Part shown: positions 33,599 through 42,444 of the stretch, piece after piece
Layout of the letters: each line of letters begins with the position of its first letter
Position numbering within the stretch: position 1 is the first letter of the stretch
Source: an uncultured Lachnospiraceae bacterium
GTDB taxonomy: Bacteria > Bacillota > Clostridia > Lachnospirales > Lachnospiraceae
Direction of reading: 5' to 3'
Assembly: GCA_947565425.1 (NCBI GenBank)
Contig: CANOFW010000022.1
Coordinates: 1 to 50,696, forward strand
DNA: 50,696 bases
Position numbers and translations under genes: made by a program
The notes under the pieces: model-generated
Seen by the model: the letters and a program-made list of their open reading frames with translations, nothing else
Database searches by the model: none
Told to the model about the DNA's origin: nothing

Positions 33599-35275
33599 AT
33601 GGATTTACTCAGCATATTTACGATGATCGGCGGGCTCGCCCTCTTCCTGTATGGAATGCATCTTTTGGGGGAAGGGCTCGCAAAAGTCTCCGGCGGCAAA
33701 ATGGAAGCGATTCTTTCTAAATTGACGGACAGCCCCTTAAAAGGCGTGCTGCTCGGCGCAGGCGCTACCGCTGTCATACAATCTTCCTCTGCAACTACCG
33801 TGATGGTCGTCGGTTTTGTCAATTCAGGCATCATGCAGCTTAGGCAAGCCGTGGGCATTATCATGGGCGCCAATATCGGAACGACGATTACTTCCTGGAT
33901 ATTAAGTCTCTCCGGCATTGAGAGCGATAATCTTTTTGTCAAGCTCCTAAAACCCGATGCGTTCTCGCCCATCCTGGCAATGATCGGCATCATTTTACTA
34001 ATGTTTTGTAAATCTGAGCGCAAAAAGGACGTGGGAACCATTCTCATAGGATTTGCCATTCTCATGTTCGGCATGGACACCATGAGTTCCGCAGTGGAGC
34101 CATTAAGAAATATCCCCGCATTTACCGAATTATTTGTGGCCTTTTCCAACCCGATTGTCGGCATGATTGCCGGAACGATCCTCACTGCCATCATACAGAG
34201 CTCCTCGGCGTCGGTCGGCATTCTCCAGGCGCTCTGCATTACCGGAGCGATCCCCTATTCTGCCGTGCTGCCAATCATTGCCGGCCAGAATATCGGCACC
34301 TGTATCACGGCTCTCCTGTCATCCATCGGGGCAAGCACCAATGCCAAGCGTGCGGCATTTATCCATTTGTATTTCAATGTAATTGGCACGGCTGTATTTA
34401 TGATTGGCTTTTACATCATCCATTATATCTCGCCCTTTGATTTCTTAGAGCAGATTGCCACGCCGTCGGGAATCGCCGTGACACATTCCTTTTTTAATAT
34501 TTTTGCCACCATTATTTTACTGCCGTTTTCCTATAAATTGGTAACGCTGGCAAGCATCTCCGTACGCGATAAGGAAGAAAATATTGAACCTGAGCTCCCC
34601 GCTAAGCTGGCTCCCTTGGCAAACATGGATAAACGCTTTTTAGACAATCCGCCTTTTGCACTCACACAATGTAAAAAAACCACGGGCGCCATGCTTGCAT
34701 TGGCAAATGAATCCGCAGAGGAGGCAATTGCGCTGATTACCAATTACAGCGGAAAAAAGGCTTCTTATGTAGAAGATTTGGAAAATTACGTCGATTGTTA
34801 TGAAGATGAAATCAATGACTATATATTTAAAATAGATTTGGCTCCATTATCTGAAGCCGATTCCCGGGAGTTGTCCGCCATGCAAAACTGTGTCGGCAAT
34901 ATCGAACGCGTGGCCGACTACGCATTGTCTATCGCGCTCAGCGCGAAAAAAATGGAAAAGAAGAAGCTTGATTTCTCGAAAGAGGCGAAAGAAGACCTTA
35001 AATTATATGGCAGCACCGTCCTGTCTTTGATTCAGCATACGGCAGAGTATTGGGAAGCTCCTGACCCTGTGATCGCCAACGATGCCAGTCAGTTAGAAAA
35101 TGAGCTGAACCGCATTGAGAAAAGAATTATCAAAGGTGAGAAAAAGCGTCTCAAAAAAGATAAATACGGCGTAGATATGGGATTCATCCTCTCAGATATT
35201 TTACTGGGCATGAAAAAGGTGACAGAACACAGTGTGCAAGTCATAGAGGCTGTGCAGTCTGTACAGTCGGAGTAA
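33599..35275 (+). CDS. Na+/phosphate cotransporter with PhoU domain
   Basis: A 558-residue NptA/YjbB-type transporter. The membrane half (1-320) carries two QSSSATTV/QSSSASVG repeats typical of Na/Pi cotransporters (about 62 and 198). The C-terminal half (about 340-550) is a soluble PhoU-like helical domain (AMQNCVGNIERVADYALSIALSAKKM) that may sense phosphate status. It imports phosphate with sodium. Its 3' end overlaps the convergent phoR-type gene by 35 bp. PhoP-box-like repeats precede it and a PhoR/PhoB pair lies downstream, so Pho control is likely. Confidence 0.93.
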   Translation: MDLLSIFTMIGGLALFLYGMHLLGEGLAKVSGGKMEAILSKLTDSPLKGVLLGAGATAVIQSSSATTVMVVGFVNSGIMQLRQAVGIIMGANIGTTITSWILSLSGIESDNLFVKLLKPDAFSPILAMIGIILLMFCKSERKKDVGTILIGFAILMFGMDTMSSAVEPLRNIPAFTELFVAFSNPIVGMIAGTILTAIIQSSSASVGILQALCITGAIPYSAVLPIIAGQNIGTCITALLSSIGASTNAKRAAFIHLYFNVIGTAVFMIGFYIIHYISPFDFLEQIATPSGIAVTHSFFNIFATIILLPFSYKLVTLASISVRDKEENIEPELPAKLAPLANMDKRFLDNPPFALTQCKKTTGAMLALANESAEEAIALITNYSGKKASYVEDLENYVDCYEDEINDYIFKIDLAPLSEADSRELSAMQNCVGNIERVADYALSIALSAKKMEKKKLDFSKEAKEDLKLYGSTVLSLIQHTAEYWEAPDPVIANDASQLENELNRIEKRIIKGEKKRLKKDKYGVDMGFILSDILLGMKKVTEHSVQVIEAVQSVQSE

Positions 35276-36590
35276 CCGCAGCGTTATCCGCAAATACTAC
35301 GCGAATGGTCGTACCGATGCCCACATCGCTGTCTAGTGAAATATCTGCATGATGAACTTCCGCAATATGCTTGACAATTGCCAGTCCAAGGCCGGTGCCC
35401 CCGGTCTTTCTGGAACGGCTTTTGTCCACACGGAAAAATCGCTCAAATACACGTTTCTGGTATTTGGGGGAAATGCCGATGCCGTCATCCTGCACAATCA
35501 GTTGATTTGTGACTGTCACCCACACATGGCCGCCCGCGCGGTTATAGCGGATGGCATTGTCGCACAAATTATAAAGCAATTCTTCCATCAATCTTTTGTC
35601 GGCATGAATGACAAGCGGCGTGCCTTTCAGAGAAAGCGTAACGCCGTGCCGCTCGGCAATTGGCTGCACCATCTCCATACAACGCGCGGCAAGCTCATAT
35701 ACATCCACCGGCTCAAAGGAAAGGCTGTCATCCGGCGCGTCGTCCAGCTCTGACAATTGCAAAATATCATTAATTAACGCCAGTAACCGCTGGGCGTTTC
35801 CATGAATTTCTTCTGCAAAGTGCCGCCCTTCCTTTTTGGAAGCCATGCCGGTGGCAATCAGTTCCGCGTAGCCGGAAATGGAGGTCAGCGGCGTTTTCAG
35901 TTCATGGCTTACGTTGGCGGTAAATTCCTGGCGGATTCTGGCATTTTGCAACGCCTCCTCATGCCGGGAACGTATCAACTCAATAAACGGCATCAGTTCT
36001 TTGTAGGTACTGACGTTTTGCAGATGTTCCATATCGGAGGCCATCTGTTCGATTGGCGAAACAAACGCCTTTGTAAGCTGCCTGGCGATCCACACAGATA
36101 TGAAAAATGATAAAACGGCAACTAACAGGGTGATGGGCAGCGTATTGCGATAAACATTCCAGATACTGCCCGCTTCCTTAGCGATTCGCAGAATTGTCCC
36201 ATCCGCGGTGCGCCTGGCATAGAAAAAAATATTCTGTCCCATCGTTTCAGACCTGCGCACACTCATACCTTCCCCTGTTCGCATGGCCTTAGCGACCTCC
36301 GGCCTTCCCTTATGGTTGTCCAAAGCAGTATTTCCCGAATAGCTGTCATAGAGTACTGCGCCATCCTGCGCAATCCAGGTAATCCGCAGCGCATCATGCG
36401 GATTTACAACGCCTTTGTCCTCCATGCGCTCCATAAAATCCAGATCCTCCATTATTTCCGCAAAGGAAGAGAGCTCTGCAAAAACCTCTTTTTGAAAGAA
36501 CCGATACGAGACAATGGTCGTAAACAAGACGCTGAGAAGAATAGATACTGCGATTACCACCATAAAATTGAGATTAATTTTTCTTGCCAT
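35241..36590 (-). CDS. Sensor histidine kinase, PhoR-like
   Basis: A 449-residue membrane kinase. Two membrane segments (about 9-26 and 155-175) enclose an extracellular PAS/CHASE-like part. A HAMP-like linker (TKAFVSPIEQMASDMEHL) precedes the kinase core with the phosphorylated His in FTANVSHELKTPLTSISG. N box (LCDNAIRYN) and G boxes (DDGIGI, GTGLGLAIVKHI) are intact. It pairs with the response regulator 57 bp upstream on the same strand. A phosphate role follows from the adjacent Na/Pi cotransporter and is not shown by the protein alone. Confidence 0.88.
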   Translation of the reverse strand: MARKINLNFMVVIAVSILLSVLFTTIVSYRFFQKEVFAELSSFAEIMEDLDFMERMEDKGVVNPHDALRITWIAQDGAVLYDSYSGNTALDNHKGRPEVAKAMRTGEGMSVRRSETMGQNIFFYARRTADGTILRIAKEAGSIWNVYRNTLPITLLVAVLSFFISVWIARQLTKAFVSPIEQMASDMEHLQNVSTYKELMPFIELIRSRHEEALQNARIRQEFTANVSHELKTPLTSISGYAELIATGMASKKEGRHFAEEIHGNAQRLLALINDILQLSELDDAPDDSLSFEPVDVYELAARCMEMVQPIAERHGVTLSLKGTPLVIHADKRLMEELLYNLCDNAIRYNRAGGHVWVTVTNQLIVQDDGIGISPKYQKRVFERFFRVDKSRSRKTGGTGLGLAIVKHIAEVHHADISLDSDVGIGTTIRVVFADNAAVTPTVQTAQPL

Positions 36591-36647
36591 TTACATACTC
36601 CTTCTTCTGCCAAGGCAATGATTGTCCGATATAAAAGCGTAAACGTT

Positions 36648-37319
36648 TCACTGTAAGAGATAACCCACATTCCTCACGGTCTTGACATGTTTTCCGGCGT
36701 CGCCCAATTTTTTGCGCAGCGTCTTGATATGCACATCTAACGTCCGCGATTCCCCGAGAAAGTCAATGCCCCATATCTTTTCCATCAGGGCGTCCCGCGT
36801 CAAGACAATCCCCACATTCTGCATGAGAAGGGATAAAAGTTCAAACTCCTTGTACGTCAGCTCCACTTCTTCTCCTGCCACCAGACAGGAACGCTTGCCC
36901 TTAGACAAAACAATGTCCCCTATCGCAAACGCATCTTCTTCCTTCTTAGGCTGTGCCCGCCGAAGAAGCGCTTTGACACGCGATATCAATTCCATGACGC
37001 CAAAAGGTTTGGTAATATAATCATCCGCACCCATATCGAGTCCCTTCACTTTATCAATCTCCGTCGTTTTCGCAGTCACCAAAATAATAGGCAGCTCCTG
37101 TGTGTCGGGTTGCTCTCGCAGCTTCTTTAAGACGCCAATACCGTCCTCATCCGGCAGCATTATATCCAGCAGGATTAAAGACGGTTTTTGGCTTTGTATG
37201 CATGTTAGAAAATCACCGGCACATTCAAACCCTATGGCCTCATAGCCGCTATTTTTCAAGGCAAACATTTCTATCTCACGGATGTTAGCGTCATCCTCGA
37301 CCACATAAATTGTTTTCAT
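36648..37319 (-). CDS. Response regulator, PhoB/PhoP-like (OmpR family)
   Basis: A 223-residue regulator. The receiver has acidic EDD near the N-terminus, phospho-acceptor Asp in ILLDIMLPDEDG (about D53) and Lys in YITKPFG. The C-terminal winged helix (ELTYKEFELLSLLMQN, GESRTLDVHIKTLRKKLG) is of OmpR type. Its start overlaps the stop of the upstream kinase by 4 bp (ATGA). It is a good candidate for binding the TTTACA repeats at 33447-33529. Confidence 0.92.
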   Translation of the reverse strand: MKTIYVVEDDANIREIEMFALKNSGYEAIGFECAGDFLTCIQSQKPSLILLDIMLPDEDGIGVLKKLREQPDTQELPIILVTAKTTEIDKVKGLDMGADDYITKPFGVMELISRVKALLRRAQPKKEEDAFAIGDIVLSKGKRSCLVAGEEVELTYKEFELLSLLMQNVGIVLTRDALMEKIWGIDFLGESRTLDVHIKTLRKKLGDAGKHVKTVRNVGYLLQ

Positions 37320-38233
37320 ACTGTCACCTTATCCATATTACAAATTTCCGGGAAACTGACGCAGACCTTCAGCCTGTCCCCTTCATATTCCGCAGTAACC
37401 GTTCCCCCCATCTGCTCTGTCAACGTGCGCGCAATCGCCAGCCCTAAGCCGGTAGAGTGACTCGCCGTTTCTACTGTATAGAAGCGGTCAAACAATCTGC
37501 CCACCTGTACGCTATCCAGCCCGCGCACGGTATTGACAAATAGAATCTCTCCCTTCGCTGTTAATGTGATAAGCAGATCCCCTTCACTGTATTTGACAAC
37601 ATTTTGCAAAAGATTGGAAAATACGCGCGCCAAAGCTGATTGTTCAAGCGTCCGCACCACTTTTTCCTGCGGCATCTGAATCTGCGGCACGATCCCGCGC
37701 GCACGAAATGCAGAATAAAATGACGCGATACTCTCCTCAAGCACACGGTTTAATACGACAGGTTGCCTATCTGCGACATTCTCTCCCGAGGTTATTACCG
37801 AAAAACGGAACAGCTCTTCCGTCAACTCCGTCAAAAGCTCGGCACGGTTGCGGATCACTCCGATGTATCTTTGTGACGACGCAGAATGTTCTTCCTGCTC
37901 TAACAGCTCCAGATAGCCACAAATTGCCGTCAGCGGTGTACGCAAATCATGTGAAATATTTGCCACCGCATGTTTCAGCTCCAAATCCCCTTGACTGTAA
38001 CGACACCGCTTGGCGCGAAGATTGCGAAGCTGCCGATTCAGCTCATTTGCCAACCTGCGCATATACCGATCGCGCGAAGAAATATCAAGCAAGGTATTGG
38101 TATCGGTTATGAGCCGCTCGGCGAAGCCGTCCGCAATCTCCTTAGCAGATTTACGCAACAGATAAATTTTTACCAGCAGAGCCGCCATGATTACAGCCAT
38201 CATGCCGATAACCGCCCATAACCAAATTTCCAT
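37316..38233 (-). CDS. Sensor histidine kinase of the ABC transporter module
   Basis: A 305-residue kinase with one N-terminal membrane segment (IWLWAVIGMMAVIMAALLVKIYLL) and no large extracellular domain, like the intramembrane-sensing kinases of peptide-antibiotic-resistance modules. Phospho-His lies in VANISHDLRTPLTAICGY and the G box in STGLGLAIARTL. It follows the permease gene by 11 bp and overlaps the next regulator gene by 4 bp. Probable partner of the response regulator at 40248. Confidence 0.87.
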   Translation of the reverse strand: MEIWLWAVIGMMAVIMAALLVKIYLLRKSAKEIADGFAERLITDTNTLLDISSRDRYMRRLANELNRQLRNLRAKRCRYSQGDLELKHAVANISHDLRTPLTAICGYLELLEQEEHSASSQRYIGVIRNRAELLTELTEELFRFSVITSGENVADRQPVVLNRVLEESIASFYSAFRARGIVPQIQMPQEKVVRTLEQSALARVFSNLLQNVVKYSEGDLLITLTAKGEILFVNTVRGLDSVQVGRLFDRFYTVETASHSTGLGLAIARTLTEQMGGTVTAEYEGDRLKVCVSFPEICNMDKVTV

Positions 38234-38244
38234 GACTTACTCCT

Positions 38245-39087
38245 TTATTTGAGATTTTTCCTCCTGAATATCGCAATGCCACAGACTGTCGGCACGATTG
38301 TCAGCGCCACGGAAGACAAGATCATGCGCAAATAATTTGCAATCTGCAACTGCCACATCAAGATTCCCTGTCCGGTAGGCAAAAAGTCAAGCATGAATTC
38401 GTAAAATACCCGCTTGGCGCCGCTGACATAAGCGGGATTCGGCTGCTGCTCGCCCATTTGCATGCCGCCATCCATCGTCAGTTCTACACTGCTTGCCATT
38501 TCCGGCTGTTGCAATCCATTGTACATCATGCTCGCCATAATTAGCAATCCCAAAAACAGAAATATAGAAATGGCGACTGTTACCGTTTTATTGGCGGAAA
38601 GCATACTGATAAACGTAAAGATGGAAGAAAACGATGCTACAATGAAAACAGCCGTCAAAAGATACCCCAGTAAGTGTGGAACGCCCATCTCCCAAAAACC
38701 AAGCGCTGGCACGCCCACCAAGGCTGCGACAAGCCATACCGCCATCATAAGCAGCGTCGCCACAAACGTAACCACCAGATTGGCAAGGTAAACGCCCGCC
38801 CTGGTATGACCGCTAATCAGCTTATTGCGAATTGTGCCGTCGCTGTATTCCGTGCCGAGAAACATGCTGCAAAACAAGGCGGCAAACATACCGATGGCCC
38901 ATGCAAACTGAAAGTAATAATCATCCAGACTGCGATGGTATTGCGTTAAACTGACTGTCGCCTGCCGGACGCCGTTTAACATATAGACAAGGGCATAAAC
39001 CAGCATAGCCCCCATACACACCCAAAACGTTTTGTTCTTCCAGAGACGGGAAAAATTAGCGGATAATAGTTTACGCATTTTTACCAC
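38245..39087 (-). CDS. ABC-2-type transporter permease
   Basis: A 280-residue membrane protein with about six helices (FWVCMGAMLVYALVYMLNG, FAWAIGMFAALFCSMFLGTEY). EYSDGTIRNKLISGHTR after the second helix is typical of the ABC-2/BcrB-like permeases. Its first 17 bp overlap the end of the ATPase gene, so the two are coupled. Together they most likely export or detoxify a peptide antibiotic; the substrate is unproven. Confidence 0.86.
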   Translation of the reverse strand: MVKMRKLLSANFSRLWKNKTFWVCMGAMLVYALVYMLNGVRQATVSLTQYHRSLDDYYFQFAWAIGMFAALFCSMFLGTEYSDGTIRNKLISGHTRAGVYLANLVVTFVATLLMMAVWLVAALVGVPALGFWEMGVPHLLGYLLTAVFIVASFSSIFTFISMLSANKTVTVAISIFLFLGLLIMASMMYNGLQQPEMASSVELTMDGGMQMGEQQPNPAYVSGAKRVFYEFMLDFLPTGQGILMWQLQIANYLRMILSSVALTIVPTVCGIAIFRRKNLK

Positions 39088-39985
39088 CTCCTACCAGGCT
39101 GACATAATAGCTCTCCAGGCTTTCATCGCGCTCCTGCATGGAGATCAGCTCACAGTTTTCTTTCTCCAGCAAAGATGCCAATTGAGAAACATTTAATTTC
39201 GCATAGGCATCTGCCGTATCTGAAGAAAGAATTTTATATGCAATGTCCAGCCCGTCGAGCACGCGGGCAAGCGCTTTTGTATCGCTCACTTGCATACGCA
39301 CACACTTGCGGCAAGCGGCTTCTAACTCGGCTGCACTTATTTCTTTGACCATACAACCATTGTCAATAAACCCATAATGGGTTGCCAGCTTCGACAATTC
39401 ATCAAGAATATGGCTTGATATGAGCACCGTAATCTGCCGCTCACGGTTGAGCCTCAATATCAGTTCGCGAATCTCAATGATGCCTTGTGGGTCTAAGCCG
39501 TTGGCCGGCTCGTCAAGAATCAATAAATCCGGGTCGCCGGCAAGCGCGACGGCAATCCCTAATCTCTGCCGCATACCGAGAGAAAAATGCTTTGCTTTCT
39601 TTTTTCCCGTATGCGCCAAACCCACCAATTGTAGAAGATCGTCGATCCCCTCAAACGAGGGCAGTCCCAAAATGCGGTACTGCTGTCTCAGGTTTCCCTC
39701 CGCCGTCATATCAAGATAAATTGACGGCGTCTCCACGATCGCTCCCATTCTCCTGCGCGCTTTTACAATCTCTTTTTGCGTACTTTTCTTGCCGTACAAT
39801 GTAAACTCCCCGGATGTCGGTTCCTGCATTCCGCAAATTAAGCGAATCAGCGTCGTCTTACCGGCGCCATTCTTGCCGACAAAACCATAAATCGCTCCTT
39901 GGGGAACATTCATAGATACGCCGTTTAACGCTTTAAAGTTTCTGTAACTTTTACTCAGTGCATTTGTTCTCAGAACATATTCCAT
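39071..39985 (-). CDS. ABC transporter ATP-binding protein (BcrA-like)
   Basis: A 304-residue ATPase. Walker A GKNGAGKTTL (about 38-47), signature FSLGMRQRLGIA, Walker B LLILDEPANGLDP and the H-loop SSHILDEL are all present. The C-terminal ~80 residues (KCVRMQVSDTKALARVLDGL) are the domain common in BcrA-type drug and lantibiotic immunity transporters. AGGAGGTT precedes the ATG by about 10 bases. It is the first gene after the RR gene and the palindromic element in the leader. Confidence 0.93.
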   Translation of the reverse strand: MEYVLRTNALSKSYRNFKALNGVSMNVPQGAIYGFVGKNGAGKTTLIRLICGMQEPTSGEFTLYGKKSTQKEIVKARRRMGAIVETPSIYLDMTAEGNLRQQYRILGLPSFEGIDDLLQLVGLAHTGKKKAKHFSLGMRQRLGIAVALAGDPDLLILDEPANGLDPQGIIEIRELILRLNRERQITVLISSHILDELSKLATHYGFIDNGCMVKEISAAELEAACRKCVRMQVSDTKALARVLDGLDIAYKILSSDTADAYAKLNVSQLASLLEKENCELISMQERDESLESYYVSLVGGGKNA

Positions 39986-40014
39986 AAAAATCGAACCTCC
40001 TTTTTCTGATACTT

Positions 40015-40180
40015 CTAGTGTATTGTCTCGTTGATATTTGATAAAATCACGCAGGATATTTGTTCATCTGCAAGGCAAATTTTCGACGGCGTAGCGGTTC
40101 CTACGGCTAGAAAATTCAACAAAGCAGATGTGCGAATAGACAAGTGAGTTTAACTAATTATCAATGAGACATTACATTAG
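40015..40180. mobile_element. 166-bp MITE-like palindromic element
   Basis: Ends CTAGTGTATTGTCTCGTTGA (40015-) and CTAATGTAATGTCTCATTGA (from 40180 on the other strand) match at about 85%. Further inwards AAAATCAC and CATCTGC match again from both sides, and the centre GGCGTAG/CTACGGC closes it, so nearly the whole element is one giant imperfect hairpin. It codes for nothing. It lies between the response-regulator stop and the ABC ATPase start and brings GATAAT (40157-40162, minus), a possible -10. Confidence 0.55.
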
Positions 40181-40194
40181 TGTACTGAGTAAGC

Positions 40195-40235
40195 GTAAAG
40201 AAAGCGGTAAAGGAAAGCGTAAAGAAAGTGTAAAA
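40195..40235 (-). promoter_or_regulatory. Tandem CTTTAC boxes, candidate response-regulator operator
   Basis: GTAAAG occurs at 40195, 40207 and 40219 and GTAAAA at 40230, a near 11-12-bp period (CTTTAC on the minus strand). OmpR-type regulators bind such direct repeats. The repeats lie just upstream of a -10-like GATAAT with no -35, as in activator-dependent promoters. They would control the ABC ATPase operon. Confidence 0.5.
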
Positions 40236-40247
40236 ATTTTTGTCGTT

Positions 40248-40916
40248 TTATTCGTCCGCCCGCAAGTGAAAGCCAATCCCCCAGACGGCTTCTATATAAT
40301 CTTTTCCACTTATCTCTCTGAGCTTTCTGCGCAGATTGCTAACATGCATTTTTAAGGAATTTTCCGTGCAGTCCGGCGTGTCTTCGCTTATCCGCTCTAA
40401 CAGCAGGGACTTGGTAACCACCTGCGTCTGGTTTTGCATCAGCAGCTTTAATATCGCATGTTCTGTCCTCGTAAGCTTGGTCTGCTTTTCCCCCACAGAT
40501 GCGATATGCAAATCCGTGTCAAGCGTAAGGTTGTCAAAAGTCAATATTGAGGCAACCGTATCGGCGGCTGCCTTGCGCAATTGTACGGCAATCCGCGCTA
40601 AAAGCTCCTTAGTGTGAAAAGGTTTTGTGACGTAATCCGCCGCGCCGCCTAAAAGCAAATCTACCTTATTATCAATATCCGCTTTTGCGCTCACGACAAT
40701 GACTGGAATCCCTTTGATTCGTGGAAGCACCTCTTCTCCATTCAGCCCCGGCAGCATCAAATCCAGCAGCACAAGATCCGGTCTGGCATTCGCCAACACC
40801 AGCAAGGCTTCGGTCCCGGAATACGCACGCAAAACGCGATAACCTTCTCTTGTAAGTAATTCCTCAAGCATATTTCCGATATGCATATCGTCGTCAATAA
40901 TTAAAATGTTTTTCAA
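40248..40916 (-). CDS. Response regulator of the ABC transporter module (OmpR family)
   Basis: About 222 residues from a TTG at 40916, which has CAGGAGA upstream and puts the protein at the usual length beginning KNILIIDDDMHIG; the ATG-led longer frame to 40994 adds sequence without match. Asp in LVLLDLMLPG (about D51) and Lys in YVTKPFH complete the receiver; the winged-helix end is KLTRTEHAILKLLMQN...NSLKMHVSNLRRKL. It probably binds the CTTTAC boxes. Partner kinase is at 37316-38233. Confidence 0.88.
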   Translation of the reverse strand: MKNILIIDDDMHIGNMLEELLTREGYRVLRAYSGTEALLVLANARPDLVLLDLMLPGLNGEEVLPRIKGIPVIVVSAKADIDNKVDLLLGGAADYVTKPFHTKELLARIAVQLRKAAADTVASILTFDNLTLDTDLHIASVGEKQTKLTRTEHAILKLLMQNQTQVVTKSLLLERISEDTPDCTENSLKMHVSNLRRKLREISGKDYIEAVWGIGFHLRADE

Positions 40917-41023
40917 AATTGTCTGTCTCCTGTATGAATATGGTTTTATTATATCACATATCATCAAACATGAAAGAAGAATAGAAACTAACAATTATGA
41001 CGCTGCCTTTCCTATAGCAGAAC

Positions 41024-41069
41024 AAAATTATCCCAGAGGTTATGAATCAAAAACCTCTGGGATAATTTT
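41024..41069. terminator. Strong bidirectional terminator
   Basis: AAAATTATCCCAGAGGTT (41024-41041) and AACCTCTGGGATAATTTT (41052-41069) pair perfectly over 18 bp with a 10-base loop. On the minus strand it ends the collagen-like gene and the U-run is AATTTT. It separates that gene from the response regulator promoter. Confidence 0.85.
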
Positions 41070-41081
41070 CATTTCAAGTTA

Positions 41082-42287
41082 TTAATTAATACTTAAACCA
41101 GCGCTGGCATATCCGGCGACTGTATTTACCAAAGACAATCCGCTTGCTGTTGCTGAAAATACCAACATCAGTCTGGTTTGAGCCGTTACCGGAATATTAA
41201 GCCCTGTAAGCGCGCCATTTAACAACGTTCCAACAGAGATAATTCCAGAAAGTGAGGGCGCCAGGTTAATCAACGTTCCGGCAATCGGAGTAAATACGTT
41301 GTTCGGTGTCGTAGATTGATAGATCTGCGCATTTACTGTAACCGTGGAACCTACTAAGGAAAGCGCCACCGTTGTACTAAAGAATGCGCTAAACGAAGTA
41401 ATGATTCCGGCACGCGGAACCTGAAATGCAAAGTTAGATAGTGTTCCGCTGGCATTTGTAATATCAATTGTAGACCCCAATAACGTAAGCCCCTGTACAC
41501 TGCTTCCAAAGCCAACAAAAGCTGGAAGTCCCGCCAATTCTCCGGCAATTGTCGTTAGGGAAACTGGAAGCCCCGATGCAAACGGAATGATCGCTCCCGT
41601 GCCCGCAACACCAGTGGCTCCTGTTGCTCCTGTCGCTCCTGTTGCTCCATCGGCTCCCGTTGCTCCTGTCGCTCCTGTCGGGCCTGTCTGACCTTCATCT
41701 CCCGGACATCCTTTCGGTCCCTGAATACCAATTGGACCCGTTGCTCCCTGAATACCCTGTGGACCCGTTACACCTTGCGGCCCCATCGGACCTGTGGACC
41801 CTGTAGCGCCAGTTGGCCCCGGAATACCTCTGGGACCCGCCGGACCAATGTCTCCCTGAGGACCCGCCGGACCTACTGGTCCCGTCGGGCCAGCCGGACC
41901 TTGAGGTCCTATATCTCCTTTGGGACCCTCACATCCCGGATCACCTTTCGGTCCCACATCGCCTCGGACACCCTGGACACCCTGAATACCCTGTGGACCC
42001 GCATATCCTCTGGGACCCGCATATCCTCTGGGACCCGTGTTTCCCGTAGGCCCGACCGGACCTGTATTCCCCCTCGGCCCTCTTTCTCCAGGGGCGCCAG
42101 GAATCCCTTGTGCACCCATCGGACCGGGATCTCCTCTGTCGCCCTTGGGACCAGGGCAGCCGGTATCCCCCTTGATTCCCTGCGACCCCATAGGTCCCTG
42201 ATCTCCCTTAGGTCCCGCAGGCCCGCGCTCACAACAGGGCGGAAGACATTGATTCTGACAGTTACTATATGAAATATTTTGACTCAC
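41082..42287 (-). CDS. Collagen-like Gly-X-Y repeat surface protein (BclA-like)
   Basis: About 401 residues from the GTG at 42287, which has AAAGGA 8 bases upstream; the frame also opens with GTG at 42296, which is too near the site. A short Cys-rich N-terminus ([14 protein letters not shown]) leads into about 70 uninterrupted Gly-X-Y triplets (roughly residues 25-230) of the GPQG/GATG type. A ~165-residue non-collagen C-terminal domain follows ([20 protein letters not shown], similar in feel to BclA-C trimerising beta domains). No classical signal peptide, as in exosporium collagen proteins. Probably glycosylated on Thr; the neighbour at 42445 is a glycosyltransferase. Confidence 0.9.
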   Translation of the reverse strand: MSQNISYSNCQNQCLPPCCERGPAGPKGDQGPMGSQGIKGDTGCPGPKGDRGDPGPMGAQGIPGAPGERGPRGNTGPVGPTGNTGPRGYAGPRGYAGPQGIQGVQGVRGDVGPKGDPGCEGPKGDIGPQGPAGPTGPVGPAGPQGDIGPAGPRGIPGPTGATGSTGPMGPQGVTGPQGIQGATGPIGIQGPKGCPGDEGQTGPTGATGATGADGATGATGATGATGVAGTGAIIPFASGLPVSLTTIAGELAGLPAFVGFGSSVQGLTLLGSTIDITNASGTLSNFAFQVPRAGIITSFSAFFSTTVALSLVGSTVTVNAQIYQSTTPNNVFTPIAGTLINLAPSLSGIISVGTLLNGALTGLNIPVTAQTRLMLVFSATASGLSLVNTVAGYASAGLSIN

Positions 42288-42314
42288 ACAAAACACATCC
42301 TTTCTATCTTCATC

Positions 42315-42389
42315 GGAAGGAGCTGCCGCTCAAGATAAATACAGATACATTCTCGTGTTCAAAAGATTTACATAAGTGCGGCAGCTTCC
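42315..42389 (-). other. Leader stem-loop and candidate sporulation promoter of the second collagen-like gene
   Basis: On the minus strand GGAAGCTGCCGC pairs with GCGGCAGCTCCTTCC across a 47-base loop. It lies in the 5' leader just before the start at 42287. Further upstream CATAAAGTG (42399-42407) stands 16 bases after AC (42424-42425), close to the sigma-K pattern AC-N16-CATANNNTA with one mismatch. Confidence 0.4.
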
Positions 42390-42444
42390 CCCTACAAACA
42401 CTTTATGAACATACAAAATATTTGTTACTTTCCTCTCAGATATT

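Noticed and set aside
41600-42240. CRISPR-like repeat array
   Set aside because: The regular spacing comes from Gly-X-Y codons of the collagen-like gene; the repeats are degenerate and there are no constant repeats with unique spacers.
41624-42272. Plus-strand ORFs opposite the collagen-like genes
   Set aside because: They are Leu/Pro/Arg-rich shadows of the repeat, with no ribosome binding site.
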